From: Scytalidium lignicola
Lineage: Eukaryota; Ascomycota; Leotiomycetes
DNA length: 61,015 nucleotides
Direction of reading: 5' to 3'
Assembly: GCA_002812745.2 (NCBI GenBank)
Contig: NCSJ02000260.1
Coordinates: 1-61,015 of the forward strand
Position 1 is the stretch's first letter. The number at the start of each line of letters is the position of its first letter. Below, one piece after another: positions 46,912 to 58,556 of the stretch. Position numbers and translations under genes: made by a program. The notes under the pieces are model-generated. The model did not search any database. It was given only the letters and a program-made list of their open reading frames with translations, and was not told the origin of the DNA.

Positions 46912-48100
46912 TTCAGTAGTTAGCAAAGTTGAAAAGCAGAGAGGAGTGAGCTTGTGAGATTCATGGAGGATATAGGAGCCACAAACATCGGAATCAAGGG
47001 CTAGTTGTGGGCCAATTTCGCAGCATGAAGACGGACTATATTGCCCAAACTTCCATGGTGAATCCATTTCACAGTTGCTAACCCCAAATCTATCAAGCAC
47101 AAAACCGATATGCCTGAATAAAAATAAGTCTTCTTACCTTATTAAGCACCACCTACCAGTTGCGGCTATTGAGGTGATTTAAGATACAGCGCAAAATTTG
47201 GAGGAAATTTTTGTTACCACCAGGAATTTGTGCTTATGTAATTGCTGACTACGGTCTGTGAAGGTATCAGAGGTAAAGGCGCACGTGTTAGGCTAGAGCA
47301 CATAACTTATTAAATATATGGTAGGGAGACTCGATTAGCTGCTAATATTGATGGTGTACACAGTACGAGGTCTGGGTGGTAACTGAGTGACGGCTAGCCG
47401 GTAACAGCGGCCTCGGAGAGCAGGGGGTCCGCCATATAAACGCGCAATTTCCGGGCCTTAACGCCATCAGGAGCAAGGTTCCAGCAGGGTTCTTTTTGCT
47501 GGAGTTATCGTCTCAGTTACTTATTTACGGGTGATCACGATATCTATGAGCGCGTTGGCCTTCAGACTCCCAGATGTGTCTTTTACGGTCCGTACGGTGC
47601 TTGCAGCGAGTGGTATGGTATGGTTATTGCGAGCCAGCTTGCCCTTCTGCCCTCTCCTTTAGATTTTGAATCGAACCAATTGAGCCAATTGAGCTCAAAT
47701 TGGAGTTTTACGGGCTGTTGGAGCTGATTGTCATGGATGTTAGATCATCTCCTGAAGCCAAAGGGCTTTTGCGCATTGTCATCACTCTCATCCTACGCGT
47801 AGACACGGCCATGGATCGGCTCTTGAGCCTCTTGTTTATGGGCTCTTGGCCTCTCATTCAGCCGGGCCCTGAGCCTTAGTCTGGGACTGAGTCTGACCCT
47901 GAGTCTGACAGGGTAACAGGGTGATAGGGCTAAAGACATTGCTATTTAACAGATTATGGATCAGGTTCTAGAGTATCACAAGACTCACAGACCTCGAAAT
48001 ACGGCCAACAGCTATGAGCCAAAGCAGAGAGAGTGGAAGATAAACTTTGTCTTAATGTCCTTTGGGTTCAATTGATTGATCCATTGGCTTGTAGATCCGA
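46912..48100. other. Intergenic region; possible 5' exon of SET gene
   Basis: Apart from a doubtful upstream exon of the SET gene before 47070, no gene was recognised. Near 47880-47910 the repeat GAGTCTGACCCTGAGTCTGA occurs. Near 47680-47705 there are CAATTGAGC repeats. Confidence 0.4.
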
Positions 48101-48109
48101 TGTAAAAAG

Positions 48110-48775
48110 ATGAACTTTAAAAAAGACGACAAATAACTTTATGGGGACGAAGACAAGTTATTAATTTTTTTTTTACCAAAGATGAAGTAATTAGTCGTGT
48201 TTTAAAACTAGAAGGTCGTCTCAAAACCGAAATATTACAATAATATCACAAAAGGATATGATAAAATTATTCCTATATCAGAAAAANGACGACGATGAAC
48301 CTTGCTCCGATCTTGTGCTTATGTACAATACGATTAGAGGTTATTGTACAACCATTAATGATCTTTGGATTTATCAGATTTCCTTAGATCACCTTAGGTC
48401 TCCATTTCGCAGAGTAGTCTCAGCTTGTAGACTTGACAGTTCTGAACATTGCACTTGCTCGTGGACAACATCAACGTCGAATTGAACTTGAGGATCGAGG
48501 TCTGACCACCATTAGAAATGGATATACAGTTTTTCAGATCTCTGATCTTATTAGAAAAGGTTGAGAACAAAACATAATGGTAACTGTACAGACCAGTTAT
48601 TTAGAACTCAATTTTGTTTTTTNGTTTGGCAATTCTATGTTGTTGAGATTGAGTAGCCATTTGTTCATGGAATTGTCAGACCTCTTCTTAATGTCACTGC
48701 CAAACGAAAAACGAAACATCCAATGGCATTAGCTGATGTCTGATTACAATCATGGATCAAGATAAAATCAATCCC
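48110..48775 (+). pseudogene. Crypton-type tyrosine recombinase relic
   Basis: In shifting frames the plus strand reads YGDEDKLLIFFFTKDEVISR with VLKLEGRLKTEILQ, YNTIRGYCTTINDLWIYQ, ALARGQHQRRIELEDRGLTT with IRNGYTVFQIS, and FGNSMLLRLSSHLFMELSDL with FLMSLPNEKRN. This order matches the N-terminal half of fungal Crypton proteins, where a TVTENKLLLFL-like stretch, an ITAITDLY stretch and a GHYMLARGSDRRAAEISDLF-like stretch occur. Stops, frame changes and Ns (48287, 48623) break it, and the catalytic C-terminal Arg/His/Tyr region was not found. It is a decayed, 3'-truncated copy. Confidence 0.68.
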
Positions 48776-48926
48776 TGCAATGGTTAAATAAAATATTTTT
48801 GAGGCAGAATTTCCTCTAGTTTTTTTTNAAATCTTGTATGTAAGGGAGGGAGGGAGTGCAGGAAAAGGCTCGCCTATTTACTGAACATTGATGCCTGAAG
48901 CATAACTCACGTGCCTCCTTACTGAA

Positions 48927-48957
48927 GGTGTTTGGATAAATAATTCGCAACCCTGTC
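48927..48957. repeat. Left inverted terminal repeat of Tc1-like element
   Basis: It matches the complement of 50230-50260 with two mismatches over about 31 bases. Confidence 0.8.
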
Positions 48958-50229
48958 ACTCCACACAGCTAATACTAAAATGGACTAAACTATTGCTGCT
49001 CTGTTCCTAATATTTTGTATGGAAACCTTCAGCGTTAATAATAGCCTGACACCTCTGAGGCATGCTTTTAATCAAATTTAATATATCTGATTTTGCGATT
49101 GAATCTTAGGCTTCCTAAACCTGTTCTTTGAGCTTTGGATATGATCTGTGAATTATTCCCCACTTGTTTTGTATATAATCCTTCATCCAATTCTATACTG
49201 TCTCGATTGGATTCAGATCAGGAGAGTTTGTTGGCCATTTAATTACTGAAATCTTTTGTCGTTTTAACTTTTCCTAAGTTGATTTGGCTGTATAACCTCC
49301 TGTGTTATCTTGTATTAAAACCAAATCTTTCCCTTGCATATAAAAATCAATCACTAGAACTGTGTACTCTTGATAGCTGTCTTGATTAATTGAACTTTAA
49401 TCTTTCTCCTAAAAGAAGCTTAGTCCTTTGCTGTATTTCCCTGAAATACAGCCCTAAAACATTTACCCAATTTGATGCTGTACTTTAGGCTCTATACAAT
49501 CCTAATGTAGAACTTCTCCTTTACGTCGTGTAACCTTAACCTTTTTGTACTTTCCTGGCTGTACTCAAGTTTCATCTGTCCAAAAGACTATAAACCATTG
49601 GTCTTCTGTCTAATCAAGGTGTTCTGTAGCCTATTGTAAGCGTTTTCGTACATTGTCTAAGCTGAGTTGAGGCTTTTTGAGTGCTGACCGTCATGAAAAC
49701 CTTTTTAATTTAAAAGTTATAGCAATAGTATATACTTTGCAATTCTAACCTAAAATTGCAAGTATTCTATACTACTCTACACATTTGTTTGCTGTTGAAG
49801 AGCATACCTATTCAATTAGTAGTTTTCTTTTAAAAAGACTAAGAAATGGACGATGTCTAGATTTAGCTTTTTGAAAAGTAAGATGATAAGCTAAAGCATA
49901 TCTAATTTGACTTGAAGTAACGTTTAATTGAAGTATAATATCATCTTTAGTCCATCCTCCTTGAAAGAATAAAGTCTAGATTTTAAGTCTTTGATCACAC
50001 ATACAATCTGCACACTTGATTTTAGGGGTCGGGACTGCTCATGTCTTTTCCTCATCATCAGAGCTCTCAGACAAGGATAAATATAGGTTGTCGTAGTTCA
50101 TGTTCAGTGAAGATAGTTGCTTAAGAAATTGTATGGGGACTATCTTAAGGCAGCATGAACGGCCCAATTTATGGTTGGCCCAGAGCTGTTGTGGCGAATG
50201 TGCTAGAACTAACTAGGGCTGACTAAAAC

Positions 50230-50260
50230 GACAGGGTTGCTAATTATTTATCCTAACACC
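50230..50260. repeat. Right inverted terminal repeat of Tc1-like element
   Basis: It is the inverse partner of 48927-48957; a TA follows at 50267-50268 after CAG. Confidence 0.8.
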
Positions 50261-50268
50261 ACAGTAGA

Positions 50269-51858
50269 GCAGATCGACTCTCGCGTTTGGCACGCCAGCT
50301 ATTGCAAAGTCACTGAATTTTAGCATAGTAGCACTACAGCGTGAAGACGATATTGCATTTAACTATAAGCACAATACTTTAGTTAATGAAGTTCACAGTA
50401 TTTACCTGTACTGAAATGATCCGTAAAACACGTGCGGGAGGCACGCGACGCCCCTCATCACCGCAAGCCCAGCGCACAATGACAGAACAATCACAAGGAA
50501 GAAACCCGGGTGCGGCTTCCAAGCGCGTCTTGGTTAAAATTTTAAATCCGCCAACTGATCCTTCTTATCATCGCCAAGGACCATCTTCTGGGGGAGCGGA
50601 ATTTTCACTGGTAGGAAGTCTTCGAAGGCCCCAAGAAAAGACAGAAGAAAAGACATCCCACGTCCTTGGTGGTCCGCCATTAAGCCACTTCTACCCATCC
50701 TCCGACGTCATTTGTGGGCGTATACGAGGGTTGCATCAAAAGATGAAAGCAGCAAGCGAGGTGAGTTCTGTATTGTATCTTGGCAGTCTGGGTACTGGAA
50801 ACAAGTGAGGCCTGAGCTAAGTTGCGGGACAGAAGGTCTTGATATAAGAACGAGCGGCGCATTGCTTGTACGGTCCAGGTTGCGGACAAGATATTTAACA
50901 TCTATCTCTTAGATCTTCAGGGTCTTTACAGTAGCTGCCGCACAACATCAAAATCAAATCAACACCGAGTCAAAAGCGGCTGTAGCCAGTCACATGATGC
51001 CAAGATATCCGCCCCAGCAGAGCCTTCAAGGGATCGACGCGGCGACACGGTGACACCGGCAACCAACCAGCCACTGCGTGATGGTGACTAGTTTGTTACT
51101 GTACTCAGGTACAGTGCATACACGACCGCTCGAAAATTCCTTGTATTTGCCATCCCGTTGATTCAAAGCTTTTTCACATTCATAGAATAATAGCATACGC
51201 AAGAAGCTCCTTCTCTTGCAAAGAGAGAGAAGAAAGAAAAAGGGCAAGAACAAGAGAACCATGGATAACCTATATTTTCGCAAGGACGAATAGATTCCAG
51301 TACCCTCAAAAGATGAGGCATTAGCCCAGGCTACCCCTAGCGCAGCCAAGGAATAGAGAACTGCCCAAAGAGGCTCTTTTCGCTGCACATCAACAACCCC
51401 ATGCAGCCCCAGGAATCCCCAGGCAATCAGGATTCCCCTGGTGGCTCAGGCAGTCAGGGTCGAAGCAAAAGTACGTGATAAAGCGGGATGCCTTGCCTCC
51501 AACCTATGCTCCATCGAGAAACTTGGAATGGGAATCATCTCTTGGCCTGCACAGTACAAAACATCCATGGCTGTGGCACTAACCCCACACTTCTACATTC
51601 CTCGCCATCTCATTCCGTTTAAAAGGCAATGTCCCATGGAATTTTCTATCAGGGCTGTGTTCCTTATCTTTTGTATCTATTTTCTCTGCCATTAAACCCG
51701 TGCAAATACCCTTCCCTTTAGGGCGTTTTGCATGATATATGTAACAGGAAGATATATACCTTGAAAGGCTTTTTTTTGGAAATAGCACTTCTACTATCCT
51801 TCTGGAATTGAAAATCTCCCCATCTCTCTTCCTGTCCGCCCTACATGGTCTCACAAAA
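50269..51858. other. Long intergenic region upstream of the permease
   Basis: About 1.6 kb with no recognised gene. A 140-codon open frame at 50386-50808 is rich in Arg, Ser, Pro and Gly and has no motif; I do not accept it. The last few hundred bases are the likely permease promoter and leader. Confidence 0.45.
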
Positions 51859-53734
51859 ATGTCACGTATACAAGAATCCATTGACAACCAGAGCATCAAG
51901 AGCTCTGGAACACCACCAATCGATACAACCGAAAAGGCTCCCCCAATCTACGAAGCCTCAGCAACATCAGGTTCCCTCTATGGCAGTGGTAACGGCCTAC
52001 AACGTAGGCTGGGAAACCGACAAATCCAACTCGTCGCCATCGGCGGTTCAATAGGCACCGCCTTGTTCGTCAGTATCGGTGGAGCACTCAACAAAGGCGG
52101 GCCCGGGGGTCTTTTCCTGGCCTACACCCTCTACTGCATCATGCTCTCCTTCGCCAACAACTGCATCGCCGAAATGACAACCTATATGCCCGTGAGCGGC
52201 GGCTTCATCCGACTGGCTGGCAAATGGGTCGACGAGTCATTCGGCTTCATGGCCGGCTGGAATTTTTTCTTCTACGAGGCGATCCTGATCCCCTTTGAGA
52301 TCACGGCTCTGAACACGGTTCTGTCCTTTTGGAGTGACAACATCCCTCCTGCAGCTATCTGTGCTGCTTCCATTGTGCTCTATGCGTGAGAACTTTCCCC
52401 AATGCGACCTTTTTTATACTTTTGAAATCCGTTCTATTTTATTTTCTTTCGATCGCACCCTCCTTCTCCCCTATGCGACTCGACTATTTTTTTNAACCTC
52501 CGGAGGTATGACTATATGCTAAGACTTCTAATTGTGTATATGTAGTTGTCTAAACATCCTAGCCGTCAGAGCCTACGGTGAAGCCGAGTTTTGGCTCTCA
52601 GGAGGAAAGATTTTCCTCATTCTCATCCTCTTCTCTTTCACCTTCGTCACCATGGTGGGAGGAAACCCCCAGCATGATGCCTATGGCTTCCGATACTGGA
52701 ACAATCCCGGTGCGTTTGCTGAGTACATGTCAACTGGTGCTCTCGGGCGATTCGAAGGGTTTTTAGGAGCGCTCTGGTCAGCTTCGTTCTGTTGCGTCGG
52801 GCCTGAGTATGTCTCCATGGTGGCTGCCGAAGCAAAGCATCCACGCATCTACATCAAGAACGCGTTCAAGACAATGTACTGGCGATTCGGTACCTTTTTC
52901 ATCGTTGGCGCCCTTTGCTGTGGTATCGTTGTTGCTTACAATGATCCTACCTTGGTCAATATCCTCTCTGGAACATCAGGAGGTTCTGGAACTGCATCTG
53001 CATCGCCCTATGTCATCGCAATGACCAACATGGGTATTGAAGTCTTGCCACACATTGTCAATGCGCTTTTAGTCACCTCGATCTTCTCAGCCGGTAACAC
53101 CTACACCTACTGCGCCTCAAGGACTCTCTACGGTCTAGCTCTCGAAGGTCGAGCCCCTAAATTCTTAAGGAAATGCACGAGAAAGGGGGTCCCGATATAC
53201 TGTTTCGTCGTAGTAATGGCCTTCCCATTCCTCTCATTCCTGCAACTTTCCAACAGCTCGGCTACGGTCTTAACCTGGATGATCAACTTGGCCACAGCTG
53301 CCGGCATCATAGACTACATCGTAATGTGCATAACATACATCTGCTTCTACCGTGCATGCCAAGCCCAAGGCTTCGATCGTTCAAAACTCCCCTACACAGG
53401 CTGGTTCCAGCCATACTGTGCCTACATCGGACTCGCATGGATGGTATGCATCGTCTCTTGTTACGGATACTCGAGCTTTATGCCATGGAGCGTTGACAAC
53501 TTCTTCACGTACTATACAATGGTGTTGGTTGCGCCGGTTTTATTCATTGGGTGGAAAGTGATCAAGAGGACTCGGTTCTTGGGACCGATGGAGGTGGACC
53601 TTATTTGGGAGGCTCCGGAAATCACGGCTTATGAGGAAAGTAGTAGTGTTTATGAGCCTCCTATTGGGTTCTGGAAGGAAGTGTTTCAGATGGTTGGGAT
53701 TAATAGAGATAAACTCGACCGGAGCGCGACCTGA
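51859..53734 (+). CDS. Amino-acid permease (YAT/AGC family)
   Basis: Exons 51859-52385 and 52546-53734 join to 571 residues with an in-phase GC/T codon. A polar N-terminal tail of about 60 residues leads to RRLGNRQIQLVAIGGSIGTA, the classic helix 1 signature. MPVSGGFIRLAGKWVDESFG and FMAGWNFFFYEAILIPFEI cover helices 3-4. CCVGPEYVSMVAAEAKHPR and the helix 8 region SIFSAGNTYTYCASRTLYGL follow, then KLPYTGWFQPYCAYIGLAWM. These define fungal plasma-membrane amino-acid:proton symporters; specificity is not readable, and an AGP2-like carrier is possible. The intron holds an N (52494), so its length is uncertain but the coding part is unaffected. Confidence 0.92.
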
Positions 53735-54852
53735 GAAACGGGGATTTCTTTTGCCTTGTAAATAGTATTATATTTATACCCCAGTTTTTCAGTCAATGAA
53801 GAGAGATCATGCTGCTAAGAGCAGTCCTGTCAAAGTAAAAAANTATCTAACAATGCACCGTGCTATTAATTCAGGGAACTTCAGTTACGTTGTTAAACAT
53901 AGTCAAAGAAGTAGATTATATAAAATACCAAATAGGGAAAATACGGATTGGCACTGACGTTAATGATAACCTGAGTAGAAGAGCTTTATTATATGGTAGT
54001 TAATCATACATAGGAAGGAAGGGAGGTCTCTATATACCTGACCGCCATTTTCCCATCCAAGGATTTGACGTGCTCATATCTAGATCCAAAATCTAGACAT
54101 GTTCTGCGTACTGACTCCAACTAAACGGAAAGAAATCTAACACGGACATATATTAAGAAAGAAGGGAGTAGTTGAAGAAGCTATATGTACGACATTCTAA
54201 CCTCCTCGATTCGGTTGAGAGGAGAAATGATAAAATAAAGTTTAGGCACAGAAGTATCTTTGGCCGAGAAACAGCTCTCACTACGGTTGTTGCCTGTACT
54301 AGTTAAATACTTTTCCCCAAGTTATATCAGCAGTCACATATTCAACTATTACGCAAGCTTCATGTAAAAAATAAGCTCATTATTATTAAGTGATATTTTA
54401 TCTAACCCGAGAATCATAGAGGTAAGTCCAGCACGCTATTATTAAGGACTATCTTCAAAGCCATAGAGAAACCCTCTGTCAATAGTCGAATGCTCACACC
54501 ACCAGGGCGTGTCACTAAGTTCAGTATACACAGTCTTAGGGGAGTATGCCCTAGGACGAGGTGTGCATATGAGGTTAGTGCCGGGAGTTTTCAAATCTTC
54601 TCCTTGACATTGCTATGGCAAATATAAACCGTAACCAGGGATGAGGTCGCCCATAACGTAAACAGTGGACTTCATAGACGTATGGTTCAAATGACTGTCG
54701 GAAACACTCAATAGGGTACCAGTCCCTAAGATGAGCACGATGCTTGCTAATGATACGAAGCTGCCACATCTCCGAGTGATTCAATGGGAGCTGAAATGCA
54801 CCGGAGCTATTACGCATATTTGCTGGCCCGGAGCATAAATAACGATGCAGCC
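53735..54852. other. Intergenic region between convergent genes
   Basis: About 1.1 kb with an N at 53843 after an A-run. A minus-strand open frame at 54575-54874 overlaps the 3' end of the next gene and has no motif. Nothing else was recognised. Confidence 0.45.
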
Positions 54853-55848
54853 TTAGTGATGGACTGCTTTCCAAACCGTAATTGCGTAGCTTATCAGCTC
54901 TGCGTTGCTAATTATAATGTCTGCTTCTTGTCCGACGGGCTGCCTAAGGAAGATGTCCGCGAATCCCAGTTGTAGAGGACCTCCGATAACATTGTAAGAA
55001 GCCGGGTTGAATCTATCTTGATGCACATCATTTACTCCAGCATCTCGAGTGATATGGATTGTATGAGCACAACGCGGCTGCAAGTCGCTGGCAGATCGCG
55101 TCACCCGTCTCGTTTCGGGAGGCAGTGGTGGTGGGAACTCTTTCCACATTTCAAAGGTAATCCGACGTTGATTTCGGTCCAGCTTGACAAGGAGAACAAT
55201 CTTGACCTGGTGGCGTGACGATGCAAACCATGCTCTTGCCTTTATTCGCAAGGAATTCCATGATTGCGTGAAACCCGCTTCAATTACCAAGGTCGGATAA
55301 TGATCTTCTGTTGGGCGGAGTGAAATTGGCTTGCGGGCCGAATCGCCTTCTAAAGACGACAGTAGGTTGCCAGTATTATCCTTATATCTAAATGTTGCAG
55401 CCCCGGTTGCGACAAGTTCGTCGTCTAGCCGCATCATCATGGCCTTCCCGCTGATCTTGTCATCGAGTGTACGATGTAGATTTTCATGGGGTAACCGTGG
55501 GACCGTTATAATGAGAACCTTAGCATTCGCTAAGTAAAATGATAGGCGAAACTTTCGTCCTCTGTTCTCCATTGCTGTATATATTTGATCAAACTGTGCT
55601 GAAGCAACGCCTCCAACCGTGACGGAATCATCGAAGGTATCGTCTAATTGCTGGAAAAGATCGTTGAGATTTTCATATCGAAAATCGATCCGCTCTGTAA
55701 TAGATTAATCAACTTGACTCGCCTTTTCGGGAAAGAAATTACCTCTCAATAAATCCCTAGAAAGCGTAGATATTCCAGTTGCTGACATTGAGTGGGATCC
55801 TACTGAATAGTTAATGGTAGGTCCTACGCCCACATTAACAGAACCCAT
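54853..55848 (-). CDS. Conserved fungal protein, possible nuclease-like fold
   Basis: Exons 55848-55743 and 55694-54853 join to 315 residues. The first exon is MGSVNVGVGPTINYSVGSHS and Ser/Thr-rich. The second has FRYENLNDLFQQLDDTFDDS, KVLIITVPRLPHENLHRTLD, DHYPTLVIEAGFTQSWNSLR, and HQVKIVLLVKLDRNQRRITF. The last two recall a large ascomycete family with P-T-L-V-I-E-A-G and V-K-I-V-L-L-A-K motifs, whose layout (E..then VKI-strand) resembles PD-(D/E)XK or Uma2-like nucleases. That link is my inference. No signal peptide or membrane helix is apparent. Confidence 0.75.
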
Positions 55849-57235
55849 GTTGAAGAGTATTCGCACGATGATCAAAGGTGTAAACGAATTTGGTGATGAA
55901 AAGTGATGAGGAAGTGGTTGGTATTCGATTTGGATGAGTGATGTGTTGATAGAATAAAGAAGAATGAGAGAGGGAGGAAGGGAAAGTATTTATATTAGCA
56001 CGATACCTCACTAGAGATGGAGTAAAGAAGTGAATGTATCCAACGTTGTGTGATGAAGTAAAGTTTCTAAGAGGTGAATGAAGAGGTGAATGAGAGGTGT
56101 CATAAGGGGAAAGGAGAGAGTGAATAAAAGCCAGCATGAGATTTAGAATTAGCACAGACAGCAAGATTTATAAATATAAACACAAGCAATATTCAACTTT
56201 AAAGATTGAACTACAACATATAATAATGGCAGAAAGTTCCTAACCTATCACTTCGTAAGTAGTACTCAGTTGAATATTGAATAAGTGAATATAGTGTGCC
56301 TGGGGTCATAGAAGTTAGTAAAGTATAAGGATAGATACAATCTATATGAATAAAAGCTCGGCATAAATTTATTCTGCTGAGGAATAATTGAGAGAGTTAT
56401 AATAATCCAACAACAGACACATGTTACTCACTGAATATAGGCAGTAATGAAAGTCCTAATTTAACGTGGCGAGCTAAGCGAAAAGACAGCCTCTCCTCGA
56501 CCGGTGGATGCGTCGGTTGATTTTGCATAACATGCATAATTATACTTTCGATTTAAAGGCACCCATTTCCACCAGACAAAGAAGGAATTAGATCGCCTTG
56601 AGCTTATATAATTATATTTGTCTTGTGTATTTTCGACCTCTTTTAATTTCTTTGATCGTAAGTATTTTCTCTTCTGCAAAAAATGGGTGTGGTTATGCAA
56701 AAGTTTAAATTATGTGATTTATGCTCGTTTAACGATAATCATTAATGCATTCATGGAGAGTTTAGCTAGGGCGCCGACTAAATCCATCTTTATAAGCATG
56801 TGATCTTTTCACTTCTATGACGTCGTCAGAAACAGACACAGTTATTAGCATAAGGAATAAGTTAAATTATACGTAGAATATATGGTGTTAGGACCTTTAA
56901 TTTGTGCATTACATGATAATATTATGACAATTGCATCATGGGTTACAGGTAAAGGTAAGGCTGAGGCTGGCGGTTACATGATAGCATTAGCTTGTGTGCT
57001 TTACTGTAAAAGTACAACTTATGCTCTTGTAAAATAACTTCTTTCTTTAATATAAAATCGCTTTATTTTATACCTTAATAATTATAGACGTACAAGTTAT
57101 AACATTATTTTATACTCTCTCATCTTGATCTTAATGAGGATTTTAAAGTATAAATATCATTTAACGTATTGAACAGACTTAGAATTAACTTATTAATGAG
57201 TAATTTTAATTAATATTACTTTAACTTATATTAGA
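55849..57235. other. AT-rich intergenic block
   Basis: No gene was recognised. Repeated GAGGTGAATGA units occur near 56070-56100. From about 56860 to 57230 the DNA is very AT-rich, consistent with RIP-mutated repeat sequence. Confidence 0.45.
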
Positions 57236-58412
57236 CTGACCATATACTGGGTCAATGGCAAAGCTGGGTCGTGCAAGTCAACCCTTATGTGCTACATTTA
57301 CGAGGATTCCCGGACTCTAATGCTACTGTCTCGCTGGGCCGGGTCAGGAGGTGATGTTATTACCGCACAATTCTTCTTTTGGAATAACGGTACTCCTGAG
57401 CAGTCCTCACAGCTTGGATTATTGAGATCCTTTACTATATATAATCCTCACTGAAAAACCTAGGCTGATACCCGCCGTCTTTCTAGAGCGATGGTTGAGA
57501 TTTGGAGATGCGGTTCATCATAATTTGATAGACTTTGAAGGCTTCAATGAAGCTGAAAGACGAAACTCTTGGACCTTACCGCAGATTGTGGAGGCTTTCC
57601 AAAGACTTTTAAGAGAAAACGTTGGTTATGTGTGTCTATTCATTGACGGCCTTGACGAATATGTAGGGGACCCAATGGAGACAGTCAGATTACTCAAGCA
57701 CTTCGTCTCTTCGAAAGTCAAAATCTGTCTTTCGAGCCACCCGTGGCTCGTCTTTGAAGACAGTTTCAAGGAATGTGCGAAGCTCAAACCTCAAGACTTC
57801 ACGTTCTCAGACATAGAGACATACGTCAAAGATAAGCTTGGGGATGATGAAAGAATGGCCCGATTATATACTGTAGAACCAATCGAAGCACCGAAACTAA
57901 TTCACGAAATTGTCACAAAAGCTGATAGTGTTTTTATATGGGTCAAGCTAGTCGTTCAATCATTACTGAGAGGCTTGATGAACCGCGATCAGATTAAAAA
58001 TCTGCAACGACGACTGCGACTACTCCCTATCGAATTGGAATCACTATTCGGTTTGATGATGGAGCAGATTGAAGCTGTGTATGCCGAGGAAGGACCGCAG
58101 ATCTTTCTAATTATATTGAAGTATTCCACAATCTCCAAAAATCCCCTATCCGCGATCGAACTCTCTTTCGCACTGGAAAGTGATCCAGATTTGGCCTTTA
58201 GCGTCCTGTAAAGTTAATAGATGATAAAGAGGTCGCAAGACGAGTAGAGGATATCGACATCAGACTTAGCGTTCGTTGTGCCGGGCTTCTTGAAATACCA
58301 ACCTATTGGTCCCGTCATATGATCCCACCCACGGGACGGATCTTCTCAGCGGCAATCGGCCACACTCAAGTTCAGTGGCTACATCGCACTGTTAGGGACT
58401 TCCTCTTGGGCT
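57236..58412 (+). pseudogene. NACHT-type STAND NTPase, broken
   Basis: The sequence starts abruptly with IYWVNGKAGSCKSTLMCYIY, a Walker A region in which the last Gly of the P-loop is Cys (TGC at 57272-57274). FFFWNNGTPEQSSQLGLLRS follows, then a frameshift near 57435. The long open frame has CLFIDGLDEYVGD (Walker B), ICLSSHPWLVFE (sensor) and VFIWVKLVVQSLLRGL. After a second frameshift near 58209 come RRVEDIDIRLSVRCAGLLEI and VQWLHRTVRDFLLG before a stop. This is the core of fungal NLR-like NTPases linked to heterokaryon incompatibility. No N-terminal effector domain or C-terminal repeats were found. Confidence 0.8.
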
Positions 58413-58556
58413 GAATTCGCCTTTTCCGAGCTTCGTGCGTAGAATTGCTTGAGCCGTTTCTGTTACAAAAGATTATGATATCGCTAACCCCTATTTATCA
58501 AAATTGTACAATACATAACACCCCCTAACCATTCCGTCCCAGGAAGTTACCAGGAA

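Larger units (their letters stand above)
48922..50268 (-). mobile_element. Tc1-like DNA transposon, degenerate
   Basis: Inverted ends GGATAAATAATT(C/A)GCAACC at about 48927-48957 and 50230-50260 lie inside a unit of about 1.35 kb whose ends read TA-CTG. The minus strand encodes a broken DDE_3 transposase: FWTDET (first/second Asp region), VLIQDNTGGYTAKS, and WPTNSPDLNPIETVWNWMKD (Asp-Glu region), then SMPQRCQAIINAEGFHTKY near the C-terminus. Several stops interrupt it. Its end is closely similar to the fragment at the start of the window, which indicates the same element family. Confidence 0.85.

Noticed and set aside
46950..47070. A possible first exon of the SET gene beginning MDSPWKFGQ.
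   Set aside because: No good donor gives a clean in-phase junction to the acceptor near 46911, and the residues do not resemble SMYD-type N-termini.
50386..50808. A 140-codon open frame upstream of the permease.
   Set aside because: It is low-complexity with no recognisable domain and lies in an otherwise gene-free stretch beside transposon debris.
56880..57040. A frame reading LGPLICALHDNIMTIASW that looked protein-like.
   Set aside because: It is about 50 codons, lies in AT-rich repeat-like DNA, and no family was recognised.
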